Below, piece by piece: positions 52,478 to 60,905 of a DNA stretch of 64,000 nt. This stretch comes from an uncultured Bacilli bacterium (GTDB taxonomy: Bacteria > Bacillota_I > Bacilli_A > RF39 > UBA660): the NCBI GenBank assembly GCA_934095865.1, contig CAKOKU010000002.1, forward strand, positions 62,001-126,000. The letters run 5' to 3'. The notes under the pieces were generated by a model. That model saw only the letters and a program-made list of their open reading frames with translations, did no database searches and was not told the DNA's origin. Position numbers and translations under genes: made by a program. Each line of letters begins with the position of its first letter. Position 1 is the first letter of the stretch.

Positions 52478-53826
52478 TACTTTCCTAAACAGAAATTACT
52501 AAACAATTCGTCCAGCAACTCATCTTTATATGTTTCACCAATTATTTCTCCTAAAGTATCCCAACAAGCACGAATATCAATTTCTAACATATCAACAGAA
52601 TAACCTTTATCTATATTTTCTAAAGCTGATTCTAAATAATTAACGGCGATTTTAATAAGAGCCTGATGACGAGCATTTGTAATGTATGTTGCATCGGTAT
52701 TATTTATTTTTTCTAAATCAAATAATTTAACAATAGCCTCTTTTAAGTCTTTAATACCATTTGATGTCAAAGTATTACCGTATACCGTATTTTCTTCAGA
52801 AATATTTATTTTTGTTGGAAGATCATTTTTATTTATAAATATAATATGAGGTTTGTTTTTTATCAATTCTAAAAGCTCTTGATCTTCTTTAGTTAAACTT
52901 TCATTATTATTTAAAACTAAAATTACTAAATCAGCTGTGGATAATAATTTTTTACTTTTATCAACACCTAATTTTTCCACAGTATCAGTTGTTTGGCGAA
53001 TTCCGGCAGTATCAATAAAGTTTAATTTTATTCCAGAAATGATGGTACTACCCTCGATTGTATCTCTTGTAGTTCCAGCTATATCCGTAACAATCGCTTT
53101 ATCCTCTTCTAAAAAAGCATTTAAAAGACTTGATTTGCCTACATTTGGGCGACCAACTAAACATACATCAATACCATCTTTAATAATTTTGGCATCTTTG
53201 GCGTTTTTTAATAAATTAGATAGTTCACTTTTTATGGTAAGTAATTTTTCTTTTAATAAAGAAATAGTTATATCCTCAGCATCTTCATATTCAGGATAAT
53301 CAATATTTACCTCAATATTAGCTATTAGGGCCATAATATCTTTACGAATTTTTACAATTAATTCTTTTAAAGAACCAGTTAGTTGGTTAACAGATATTTT
53401 TAAGGCGCTATCAGTTGTGGAAGTTATTACATCTTCTATTGCTTCGGCTTCAGTTAAATCGATGCGACCATTTAAGAAAGCACGTTTCGTAAACTCGCCT
53501 GGAGTAGCAAGTCTTGCGCCATTTAGTAAACACAATTCTAAAACTTTATTAGTAGAAGCTATGCCACCATGGGTATTAATTTCAACTATATCTTCTGTTG
53601 TATAAGTTTTTGGCGCTAACATTATAGACACTAAAACTTCATCAACAATATGTTTTTCTTCATCAATGATATAACCATGGTTGATTGTATGACTAGCTAC
53701 TGTGGATAAATCTTTTCCTTTAAAAATTTTATTAACAATTTCAATTGATTTACTGCCGCTTAATCTAATTATTGATATTGCTCCGATGCCACGTGATGTT
53801 GATATTGCAACTATTGTATCATCCAT
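52477..53826 (-). CDS. mnmE: tRNA modification GTPase MnmE (TrmE)
   Basis: 449 residues. N-terminal formyl-THF binding domain, then a GTPase inserted in a helical domain (G-R-P-N-V-G-K-S-S, D-T-A-G-I-R, N-K-N-D), ending in the conserved F-C-L-G-K tail. Partner of MnmG, encoded immediately downstream. Confidence 0.96.
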   Translation of the reverse strand: MDDTIVAISTSRGIGAISIIRLSGSKSIEIVNKIFKGKDLSTVASHTINHGYIIDEEKHIVDEVLVSIMLAPKTYTTEDIVEINTHGGIASTNKVLELCLLNGARLATPGEFTKRAFLNGRIDLTEAEAIEDVITSTTDSALKISVNQLTGSLKELIVKIRKDIMALIANIEVNIDYPEYEDAEDITISLLKEKLLTIKSELSNLLKNAKDAKIIKDGIDVCLVGRPNVGKSSLLNAFLEEDKAIVTDIAGTTRDTIEGSTIISGIKLNFIDTAGIRQTTDTVEKLGVDKSKKLLSTADLVILVLNNNESLTKEDQELLELIKNKPHIIFINKNDLPTKINISEENTVYGNTLTSNGIKDLKEAIVKLFDLEKINNTDATYITNARHQALIKIAVNYLESALENIDKGYSVDMLEIDIRACWDTLGEIIGETYKDELLDELFSNFCLGK

Positions 53827-53918
53827 AAAAACCGCTCCTTTAAGATTAGTAATAAATTACTTCTAACGGTGGTATTATATCATTTGTTATTTAGAAATAA
53901 AAGATTAAATTAAGGTAG

Positions 53919-53939
53919 AAAAAAAGAAGACTAATCTTC
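53919..53939 (-). terminator. Terminator of yidC-jag
   Basis: On the minus strand, GAAGA (53939-53935) pairs with TCTTC (53930-53926) around TTAG, which holds the jag stop, followed by seven T residues. Confidence 0.7.
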
Positions 53940-54410
53940 TTTAAGTTGAATTACGACATGTCTATTTGGTTCTTCACCTGTTGATGTCGTTATAAGTTCT
54001 TTGTCATCTTTTAGGGCATTATGAATTATTAAGCGTTCATACGAATTCATTGCATCTAATTCAATTGGGTTTTTGGTTATTTTTACATCTTTAGCTAATT
54101 TTTTAGCTAAGCGAATTAAATTCTCTTCTCTTTGTTGTTGATAGTTACCAACATTTAAAATAATATTAACATTTATTTTTTCTTTTTTATAAAGATATTT
54201 TCGTAAAATGTTTTGAAGAGCTTTTAGGGTTCTACCATCACGACCGATTAAAATAGAATTATTATTTGAGTCCATATCTAAAATAATTTGGTTTTCTTTT
54301 ATTCTTGGCTCAATTGTAACTTCTAATCCCATATTAGTTAATAATTCTTTTAGAAATTCAACACTTTCAGGAATTAATGTTGTCTTAGCATCTGGTGTAA
54401 CTTCTATCAT
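53931..54410 (-). CDS. jag: Jag/KhpB-like RNA-binding protein (KH and R3H), short form
   Basis: 159 residues. KH-like domain with I-G-R-D-G-R-T-L-K-A-L and R3H domain with Y-E-R-L-I-I-H. The Jag_N domain present in longer homologues (about 208 residues) is missing. It follows yidC by 1 bp; the yidC-jag pair is conserved in Bacillota and KhpB binds RNA to influence cell elongation. Confidence 0.9.
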   Translation of the reverse strand: MIEVTPDAKTTLIPESVEFLKELLTNMGLEVTIEPRIKENQIILDMDSNNNSILIGRDGRTLKALQNILRKYLYKKEKINVNIILNVGNYQQQREENLIRLAKKLAKDVKITKNPIELDAMNSYERLIIHNALKDDKELITTSTGEEPNRHVVIQLKED

Positions 54411-54411
54411 T

Positions 54412-55356
54412 TTATTTTGCCTCTTTCATTTTCTTTAAAACAGCATTTTGTACTAAACCAAAGATGTTACTAACAATCCAATATAGAGCTAGGGCTGTTG
54501 GTAAAGATAGGGAAGCCATTAATATCATAAACATCATAATATATGTCATCATTTTTGTTTGACGCATCATATCACTATTGGTATCAGTTGGTTGATTAGC
54601 CATTGCTTGTTTGAATGAAAAATATGTACTTAAAGCAATAATAACAAGTAAGATTATATAAATATAATTTCCTTGAGATAAAGCCTTACTTGGTGTCATT
54701 CCTAGATTCATATTCCATAAAGTTCCTTCAAAGATAGCAGGAACACGATTAATTGCTTCTAAAAAGGCAAATAATAATGGTAACTGAATTAGTGAACTTA
54801 AGCAACTAGTGGCTGGATTAATGTTATATTTGCGGTATATCAACATCATTTCTTGACTTTTAGCCATCATGGCTTCATTATCAGTACGATTAGCATATTT
54901 AGCTTCTAGTTTATTTAATTCTTTCGAAGCTTTTTTCATATTTTCAGACTGATTTACAGTATTCTTGGTTAATGGAATCAAAATAACACGTAGTAATAAA
55001 CTTATAATAATTACAGATAATCCATAATTTTTAACTAAATCACCCAATTTCAAGATTAACCAAGCTAAAGGTTTAACAAAAATTGATTCCCATAAACTAA
55101 CATATTTGATATCAGTTGGTTTAAAATCGCTACAAGATGGTAAATCTTCTAATTTTGTCGTAAGCTTATTATTATTTTGTTCATAAATTGAGTATAATTC
55201 ATCACTAGTTGGTTTACACAAAATGTTAGCAGTTAATGTTTGACCAGTCGTTTCATTAATAACTTGTCTTTTATTATCATCTTTAACATATTTTGTACAT
55301 CCCACTGTTAATAATAGCATTAGCATTAGAACAGCTGTTTTAATTTTTTTATTCAT
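54412..55356 (-). CDS. yidC: Membrane protein insertase YidC (SpoIIIJ/OxaA type)
   Basis: 314 residues. Lipoprotein signal with lipobox T-V-G-C near residue 20, then about five membrane helices with the hydrophilic loop containing E-N-M-K-K-A and S-S-L-I-Q-L-P. It inserts proteins in the membrane and in Bacillus its SpoIIIJ paralogue is needed for forespore SigG activity. Only one copy is seen in the window. Confidence 0.93.
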   Translation of the reverse strand: MNKKIKTAVLMLMLLLTVGCTKYVKDDNKRQVINETTGQTLTANILCKPTSDELYSIYEQNNNKLTTKLEDLPSCSDFKPTDIKYVSLWESIFVKPLAWLILKLGDLVKNYGLSVIIISLLLRVILIPLTKNTVNQSENMKKASKELNKLEAKYANRTDNEAMMAKSQEMMLIYRKYNINPATSCLSSLIQLPLLFAFLEAINRVPAIFEGTLWNMNLGMTPSKALSQGNYIYIILLVIIALSTYFSFKQAMANQPTDTNSDMMRQTKMMTYIMMFMILMASLSLPTALALYWIVSNIFGLVQNAVLKKMKEAK

Positions 55357-55365
55357 TTATTCTCC

Positions 55366-55689
55366 TTATATTTCTTTTATTAAGCTTGTAAGATTTTTAT
55401 TTAGTTCTTCAAATGTTTTATTATTACAAGCATTCTTTACCATTATAATATATCTATATTGTTTTTGAAATAACATTTTATTATTATCTACAATATTTCT
55501 TATTTGTCTTTTTATTCTATTTCTATCCACAGCTGATCCAAAACTTTTTTTAATAGCAATACCAAACTGTGGATAACTTTGTGAATAACTAAGTTTATAG
55601 ATTGTGAATAAACTATTGGTTTTAAATTTTTTAGCTTTGAATACTTCTTGAAAGTCTTCATTGCGTTTTATCATTTCATATTTTTTCAT
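55366..55689 (-). CDS. rnpA: Ribonuclease P protein component
   Basis: 107 residues beginning M-K-K-Y-E-M-I-K-R-N-E-D-F with the RNR motif in V-D-R-N-R-I-K-R-Q-I-R. Helps RNase P RNA process tRNA precursors. It sits after rpmH, separated by the strong stem at 55712-55734. Confidence 0.95.
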   Translation of the reverse strand: MKKYEMIKRNEDFQEVFKAKKFKTNSLFTIYKLSYSQSYPQFGIAIKKSFGSAVDRNRIKRQIRNIVDNNKMLFQKQYRYIIMVKNACNNKTFEELNKNLTSLIKEI

Positions 55690-55711
55690 AAAAACATCCT
55701 TTAATTAGGAA

Positions 55712-55734
55712 AAAACCACTTGGTTAGTGGTTTT
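55712..55734 (-). terminator. Attenuating terminator between rpmH and rnpA
   Basis: On the minus strand, AAAACCACT (55734-55726) pairs with AGTGGTTTT (55720-55712), loop AACCA, and six T residues follow. It would reduce rnpA expression relative to rpmH. Confidence 0.8.
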
Positions 55735-55855
55735 ATTTACATAAAATTTTACGTCCTTTTTTTCTTCTTGATTTAAGAATATTGCTTTCTTTTCTAGCAA
55801 AGAAACCGTGTTTTTTAGATTTTTTACGATTATTTGGTTGATAAGTTCTCTTCAT
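55733..55855 (-). CDS. rpmH: Ribosomal protein bL34
   Basis: 40 residues, too short for a standard length cut-off but unmistakable: M-K-R-T-Y-Q-P-N-N-R at the start, H-G-F-F-A-R-K in the middle and R-R-K-K-G-R-K near the end. ATG at 55855, RBS GGAGG, and a strong promoter at 55917-55888. It is about four residues shorter than the usual 44, missing them in the central loop. Confidence 0.95.
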   Translation of the reverse strand: MKRTYQPNNRKKSKKHGFFARKESNILKSRRKKGRKILCK

Positions 55856-55887
55856 TTTTCACACCTCCACATCTAATAAGTAAAGTT

Positions 55888-55917
55888 ATTATAATATTTT
55901 CTTCTTAAAATTGTCAA
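55888..55917 (-). promoter_or_regulatory. rpmH promoter
   Basis: Perfect TTGACA (55917-55912) and TATAAT (55893-55888), 18 bp apart, with 32 bp to the start codon. Confidence 0.85.
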
Positions 55918-56070
55918 GGTTATAATGACAAAGTTAATTTTTAGTAATTGATAGAGAAAGGATTATGCCATGTTGTATTTTTATGTATTGTTTGTTGATA
56001 GAATGTGTATTAAAAAGTGGTTTTTGGTGTTTCTTATTATTATATATTTATATAATCATCATCATAATAC

Positions 56071-56519
56071 TGTTGATAGTGTGGATAACTTTTATAAAAG
56101 TGCCGAATTTATTGGGGAAAAATAGTAAAAATGGGCTGTGGATAACTAATGAATTATCCACAATTTAACTGTTGATAACTAAAAAAAGGTGTGGATAAAG
56201 TAAAAAAGTTGTCATTTTTTTGTTAAAAAAATTAAAAAAATATTGTTGATTTTGTGAATAATCTATAAGTTATCCACAGAAGAGATAAAAAAAGTACATA
56301 AAAATCGTAGTTATCAACAGCTTTAAATGCAGTAAATATAAGGCTTTGAAGCGGTTATCCACATTATCAACAGGTACTATGTATATAGTTATCCACAATT
56401 TTTGTATCAAAAAATAGTCAACCTGTGGATAACTTAAAAATTTCCCTAAAAGCAGCCAAAAAATCTGTGGATAAACTGTTGATAAGTTGTTAGCAACCTG
56501 TTGATAATTTTGTGGATAA
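56071..56519. other. oriC: Chromosomal replication origin with ten perfect DnaA boxes
   Basis: Perfect TTATCCACA boxes, either strand, at 56080-56088, 56137-56145, 56154-56162, 56190-56198, 56270-56278, 56355-56363, 56389-56397, 56424-56432, 56466-56474 and 56511-56519. TTATCAACA variants are at 56170-56178, 56311-56319, 56364-56372, 56477-56485 and 56499-56507. AT-rich DNA suitable for unwinding is at 56210-56262 and again at 56530-56560. Location between rpmH and dnaA is standard for Bacillota. Genes on both sides are transcribed away from it. Confidence 0.93.
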
Positions 56520-56547
56520 CTTTTATCCAGAAAAAAGTAAAAATGTC

Positions 56548-56575
56548 TTTACAAAAATTAATCTTATGGTATAAA
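56548..56575 (+). promoter_or_regulatory. dnaA promoter
   Basis: TTTACA (56548-56553) and TATAAA (56570-56575) are 16 bp apart, with an extended -10 TG at 56567-56568. DnaA boxes just upstream imply autoregulation. Confidence 0.55.
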
Positions 56576-56613
56576 ATAGGTGTTGATTATTGGTTATAAG
56601 TGGGGTGATAATT

Positions 56614-57966
56614 TTGCAATCTCAGGATTTATGGGATAAATTTTTGAATATATTACAAGAAAAAATGAATCCTATATCCTTTAATACTTGGTTTAAACCG
56701 TTGAAATTACAAGAAATATCAAAAAAAGATAACAAAATTATTATTCAGGTGCCTATGGGAGTACATAAAACAACGTTGGAAACAAGTTGGCATAAGATTA
56801 TTGAAGAAGCCCTTTTAGAGGCTACTGGCAATTCTTATGAAATTGTTTATACGTTGGAAAGTATGACTACTCAAAATAAAGAAGATTCTTCCTCTTTAAA
56901 TGGTAAAAAAGAAGAAGAATCTTTTAATACGAATTTAAAAAAAGAGTTTACTTTTGATAATTTTGTAACAGGAGATACTAATAAATTTGCTAAGACAGCA
57001 GCGATTGCTGTTGCTGAAGCTCCTGGTAAAGTTTATAATCCATTATTTATGTATGGGAAAAGTGGTGTTGGTAAGACTCATTTAATGCATGCAATAGGCA
57101 ATTATATAACTGAACATACTAATTTGAAGGTTTTATACACAACTAGTGATAGCTTTAAAGATGATTATACTAGTATTGCTGGTGGTGGTAGTGATAGTAC
57201 TTTTTCAAGAGCTGAATATTTTAAAAATAAGTATCGTGATGTTGATGTTTTGTTGATTGATGATATTCAGTTTTTGGTTGGAGCTGAAAAAACTCAACAA
57301 GGGTTCTTTCATACTTTTAATGAGCTACATGATAAGAATAAACAAATAATTATTACATCTGATCGTTCGCCGGAAGATTTAAAACTTTTAGAAGAACGTT
57401 TAAGAAGTAGATTTGCTTGGGGATTACCTGTTGATATTTATCCACCAGACTACGAACTACGTTGTCGAATTATTAGAGATAAAGTTAGATATTTGAATTT
57501 GGCATCAATGTTAAATGATGATGTTGTTAATTATATTGCTAATTCATGTGATACTGATGTTCGTGAAATCGAAGGTGCGATTAATAGATTACAAGCTTAT
57601 ACAGCTGTTTATGCCCCAGCAAATATCACTTTGGATTTTGCGATGGAAGCTTTGGGAGATTATGTTAATAATAATATTTACTCTATAAGTAACATTTCGT
57701 TAGTTCAAAAAGCGGTTGCTGATTACTATGGAATAACTGTTGAAGCTTTGAAAGGTAAGAAAAAATCAAAGAATATTGCTTATCCAAGGATGCTTGGAAT
57801 GTATATGGCGAGAATAATGACAAATGAATCATTTCCGCGAATTGGTTTGGAATTTGGTGGTAGAGACCATTCTACGGTTATCCATGCTTGTGATAAAATA
57901 GAAGAAGATTTAAAGGATAATAAAAAATTACAAGAAATAATAAATGAAATAAAAACAAAGGTTTAA
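56614..57966 (+). CDS. dnaA: Chromosomal replication initiator DnaA
   Basis: About 450 residues from a TTG at 56614 behind GGGGTGAT; this gives M-Q-S-Q-D-L-W-D-K-F, which aligns with the normal N-terminus, while a TTG at 56590 lies before the RBS. Domain III has G-K-S-G-V-G-K-T-H (Walker A) and L-L-I-D-D-I-Q-F (Walker B). Domain IV holds the box-binding motif D-H-S-T-V-I-H-A. It binds the boxes at 56071-56519. Confidence 0.97.
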   Translation: MQSQDLWDKFLNILQEKMNPISFNTWFKPLKLQEISKKDNKIIIQVPMGVHKTTLETSWHKIIEEALLEATGNSYEIVYTLESMTTQNKEDSSSLNGKKEEESFNTNLKKEFTFDNFVTGDTNKFAKTAAIAVAEAPGKVYNPLFMYGKSGVGKTHLMHAIGNYITEHTNLKVLYTTSDSFKDDYTSIAGGGSDSTFSRAEYFKNKYRDVDVLLIDDIQFLVGAEKTQQGFFHTFNELHDKNKQIIITSDRSPEDLKLLEERLRSRFAWGLPVDIYPPDYELRCRIIRDKVRYLNLASMLNDDVVNYIANSCDTDVREIEGAINRLQAYTAVYAPANITLDFAMEALGDYVNNNIYSISNISLVQKAVADYYGITVEALKGKKKSKNIAYPRMLGMYMARIMTNESFPRIGLEFGGRDHSTVIHACDKIEEDLKDNKKLQEIINEIKTKV

Positions 57967-57988
57967 TATATATAGAAAGAGGTAAGTT

Positions 57989-59107
57989 ATGAAATTTACA
58001 ATTGAAAAAAATATAATTTTAGAAAATTTAATGAATGTAGCAAGAGCTATTTCTACTAAAAATGTTATACCTGTTTTAAATGGTATAAAGTTTGAAATGC
58101 TAGAAGACGGTTTATATTTAACGGCAAGTGATGCAGAATTAACTATAAAATCTTTTATTGCTAAAAAGGATATAAAGGAAGTAAAAGCGTTAGGCAGTAT
58201 AATTATTCAAAGTAAATTCATTGTTGATATAATTAGAAAAATGCCTAGTGATATCATCGATTTTGAAGTAGTAGATGGGTTAAAAATAAGATTGGTAAGT
58301 GGTAATAGTGAATGTAGTCTAAATTGTTTAGATTCAAGTGATTATCCACAAATAGCTTTAGATGAACATAAAAATCCTATCATTATTAATAGTTCATTAT
58401 TTAAGAAAATAATTAGTCAAACAGCTTTTGCTATTTCAACTCAAGAATTAAGACCTCTTCTTACTGGTTTAAATTTTAAAATTACTGGTGATATTTTAGA
58501 GTGTATTGCTACTGATTCATACCGTTTAGCTAAGAAAACTGTTTCTTTAAATAGTGGCGCTGAAAATGATGTCAATATGGTAATACCTGGTAGAAATGTT
58601 TTAGAGCTAGATAAAATCATAAATGATGATGTTGATATGGAGTTGCATGTATTTAGTAATAAAGTGTTATTTAAATATAAAAATATTGTTTTCCAAAGTA
58701 ATCTTTTAGCTGGTAATTATCCAAATACTAATAATTTAATACCTACTAATTTTGAAATGATGATGAGTACTAATTTAAATGATTTTTATAATGCAATAGA
58801 TAGAGCTTCATTAGTTACTCAAAGTAAAGATAAAAATATAGTAAGAATGAAATTAGAAAACAATAAGTTGGTTATAAATTCTTATGCTTCTGAAATTGGT
58901 AAAGTAGAAGAAACAATTGATGTAGAATGTAATGGTGAATTTGATATAGCTGTATCTTTTAGTGCAAAATATATGTTGGAAGCTTTAAGAACATTTAAAG
59001 ATGAAAAGATAATGATATTGTTAAATGGTGATATTAAGCCTATTGTAATTAAATCTACTGAAGATGAAACATTAATACAATTAATATTACCTATAAAAAC
59101 ATATTAA
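57989..59107 (+). CDS. dnaN: DNA polymerase III beta clamp
   Basis: 372 residues starting M-K-F-T-I-E-K-N-I-I-L, three clamp domains, ending in L-I-L-P-I-K-T-Y. Loads as a ring and tethers polymerase. It follows dnaA by 22 bp with RBS AGAGG and ends at a terminator. Confidence 0.97.
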   Translation: MKFTIEKNIILENLMNVARAISTKNVIPVLNGIKFEMLEDGLYLTASDAELTIKSFIAKKDIKEVKALGSIIIQSKFIVDIIRKMPSDIIDFEVVDGLKIRLVSGNSECSLNCLDSSDYPQIALDEHKNPIIINSSLFKKIISQTAFAISTQELRPLLTGLNFKITGDILECIATDSYRLAKKTVSLNSGAENDVNMVIPGRNVLELDKIINDDVDMELHVFSNKVLFKYKNIVFQSNLLAGNYPNTNNLIPTNFEMMMSTNLNDFYNAIDRASLVTQSKDKNIVRMKLENNKLVINSYASEIGKVEETIDVECNGEFDIAVSFSAKYMLEALRTFKDEKIMILLNGDIKPIVIKSTEDETLIQLILPIKTY

Positions 59108-59130
59108 TTTGTAGTAAATTTTTGATATAA

Positions 59131-59157
59131 GGGAATCATAAAAATGGTTCTCTTTTT
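59131..59157 (+). terminator. Terminator of dnaA-dnaN
   Basis: GGGAATCAT (59131-59139) pairs with ATGGTTCTC (59144-59152) using G-U pairs, followed by five T residues. Confidence 0.65.
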
Positions 59158-59170
59158 AAAAGTTCTTTTT

Positions 59171-59200
59171 TTCGACAAAGTTCGACAAAATTCGACAATA
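59171..59200 (+). repeat. Three tandem 10-bp repeats (TTCGACAAA) before comK
   Basis: TTCGACAAAG, TTCGACAAAA and TTCGACAATA follow each other exactly every 10 bp, one DNA turn. An extended -10 (TGT-TATATT, 59207-59215) follows directly. The spacing puts all repeats on one face of the helix, as expected for cooperative regulator binding. Confidence 0.6.
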
Positions 59201-59246
59201 TATTTGTGTTATATTAAGCCAAATTCATAAACAAGGGGGAATTTTT

Positions 59247-59708
59247 ATGGAATTTTATGAAATTAATATGGATACTTTATTTTTGAAAGGAGTTATTAAT
59301 GCTTTAGGGGAAGTAAGCACACTTATAATAGAAAATGATAAGGAATTTGGTTTAAAAATATCACCAACAGAAGTAATAAAATATAGTTGTGAATTCTTTG
59401 GCACGACTTTAGAAGGACGTCAAAAAGGATCAATGAATTTATTGGGAATAAAGCATAAGGTACCAATAGTAGTAGAAAGTAGTATGGAGTTAATATTTTT
59501 TCCGCTTTGTTCGCCTAAAATAAGAGAATGTAGTTGGGTGTGTTATAATAATATAATTAATTATAAAAGAAGTGCTTCAGGAACAGATATAATTTTCCGA
59601 AATGGTAAAAAGATAACTGTTGATATTTCCTATGGAATGTTTGAAAATCAATATATGCGTGCCACTAGATTAAAGATGATAAACACGGTTAGAAAATTAG
59701 CAAAATAA
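59247..59708 (+). CDS. comK: ComK-family competence transcription factor
   Basis: 153 residues matching ComK: Y-E-I-N near the start, then Y-S-C-E-F-F-G-T-T-L-E-G-R, P-I-V-V, F-F-P-L-C-S-P and C-S-W-V-C-Y-N-N-I. It is shorter than B. subtilis ComK (192), mostly at the C-terminus. ComK activates DNA-uptake genes by binding A/T boxes. A strong RBS AAGGGGG precedes the ATG. The location between dnaN and recF, where an S4-domain gene is usual, is unusual. Family assignment is firm; a competence role here is inferred. Confidence 0.85.
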   Translation: MEFYEINMDTLFLKGVINALGEVSTLIIENDKEFGLKISPTEVIKYSCEFFGTTLEGRQKGSMNLLGIKHKVPIVVESSMELIFFPLCSPKIRECSWVCYNNIINYKRSASGTDIIFRNGKKITVDISYGMFENQYMRATRLKMINTVRKLAK

Positions 59709-59739
59709 TGAAAAAAGGGCTGAAAAAGGCTTTTTTTTA
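59709..59739 (+). terminator. Terminator of comK
   Basis: AAAAAAGG (59711-59718 region) pairs with the CTTTTTTTT run ending at 59739, forming an A/U-rich stem with a G-C end, directly after the comK stop. Confidence 0.55.
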
Positions 59740-59748
59740 TGTTATAAT
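59720..59748 (+). promoter_or_regulatory. recF promoter
   Basis: CTGAAA (59720-59725) and TATAAT (59743-59748), 17 bp apart with extended TGT. A hairpin TAGGTATA/TATGCCTA lies in the leader at about 59753-59778. Confidence 0.5.
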
Positions 59749-59813
59749 TTAAGTAGGTATATGGGTACTAGTATGCCTATTATTTTAAAGTATGAAAGAA
59801 AGAGGCACTTTGA

Positions 59814-60905
59814 ATGCAAATAGTAAGTCTAAAATTACTTAATTTTAGAAACTATAATCATTTATTGTTAAATTTTTCTGCCAATAAGAATATTATATGT
59901 GGTCAAAATGGTAGCGGTAAAACAAATTTGATTGAAGCAATTTATGTATTGGCATTGTCAAAATCGTTTCGTGGTAGTACAGATAAAATTTTGATTAATA
60001 AAGATAAGAATTTGGCTAAAGTAGCAGGGGTAGTATTAGATAATATTAAAAAAGAGTATCAAGTGACTATATCTTCGCAAGGAAAAGTAGCTAAAATAGA
60101 TGGCAAAAGAAGCACTAAACTTAGTGATTATATTTCTAATATTAATGTGGTATTGTTTCATCCTGACAGTTTGAGAATGATAAAAGATTCTCCTAGTGTG
60201 CGTAGAGATAATTTGAATATTGATATTGCTCAATTTGATGGCAATTATATAAATATCTTAAATTCTTATGATAAGATTTTGAAACAAAGAAATGCATATT
60301 TAAAAGTAATGTATGCGAATGCTAATAAGTCAATGAATTATTTAGATATATTAACTGAAAAGTTGATTGATTATGGTCTGCGAATATGTGAATTACGTCA
60401 GAAATTTTTAGAAGCAATCAATAATTATATTGGTAAAATTTACTTTGAAATAAATGGTATAGATAACCTAAATATAAAGTACCAATCTGACTTTAAAGGG
60501 AAAACAAAAGAACAATTATTAAAAATTTATGCACATAACAGGGAAAGGGATATGCTTTTTGGTATTACTTCTGTTGGTGTTCATCATGATGATTATTCTT
60601 TTTCGTTTGGGAATGATTTGTTAAAAGATTTTGCATCGCAAGGGCAACAGAAAAATGCAATCATTTCTTATAAAATGGCAGTAATTGAATACTTTAAAGC
60701 AGAGAAACACACAAGGCCAATTTTGATATTGGATGATTTATTTAGTGAATTAGATATGACTAAAGTTTCTAATATATTAAAAGTAATAGATAAAGATATT
60801 CAAGTTTTTATTACTTTAACGGATATTGATAAATTACCTATGAATATTAGAAAGGAAAGTAAAATATTTAATTGTATTAATGGCAGTGTTGAGGAGGAAA
60901 TATGA
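59814..60905 (+). CDS. recF: DNA replication and repair protein RecF
   Basis: 363 residues. Walker A in C-G-Q-N-G-S-G-K-T-N, ABC signature near F-A-S-Q-G-Q-Q, and Walker B in I-L-I-L-D-D-L-F-S-E-L-D. Loads RecA at gaps. The stop overlaps the gyrB start (ATGA). Confidence 0.95.
   Translation: MQIVSLKLLNFRNYNHLLLNFSANKNIICGQNGSGKTNLIEAIYVLALSKSFRGSTDKILINKDKNLAKVAGVVLDNIKKEYQVTISSQGKVAKIDGKRSTKLSDYISNINVVLFHPDSLRMIKDSPSVRRDNLNIDIAQFDGNYINILNSYDKILKQRNAYLKVMYANANKSMNYLDILTEKLIDYGLRICELRQKFLEAINNYIGKIYFEINGIDNLNIKYQSDFKGKTKEQLLKIYAHNRERDMLFGITSVGVHHDDYSFSFGNDLLKDFASQGQQKNAIISYKMAVIEYFKAEKHTRPILILDDLFSELDMTKVSNILKVIDKDIQVFITLTDIDKLPMNIRKESKIFNCINGSVEEEI

Noticed and set aside
52937..53299. 120-codon plus-strand ORF within mnmE
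   Set aside because: Antisense to the GTPase motifs; no RBS and no recognisable domain.
55965..56168. 67-codon plus-strand ORF in oriC
   Set aside because: It runs across DnaA boxes, is almost all hydrophobic residues from T-rich DNA, and its AAAGG is only 3 nt from the ATG.
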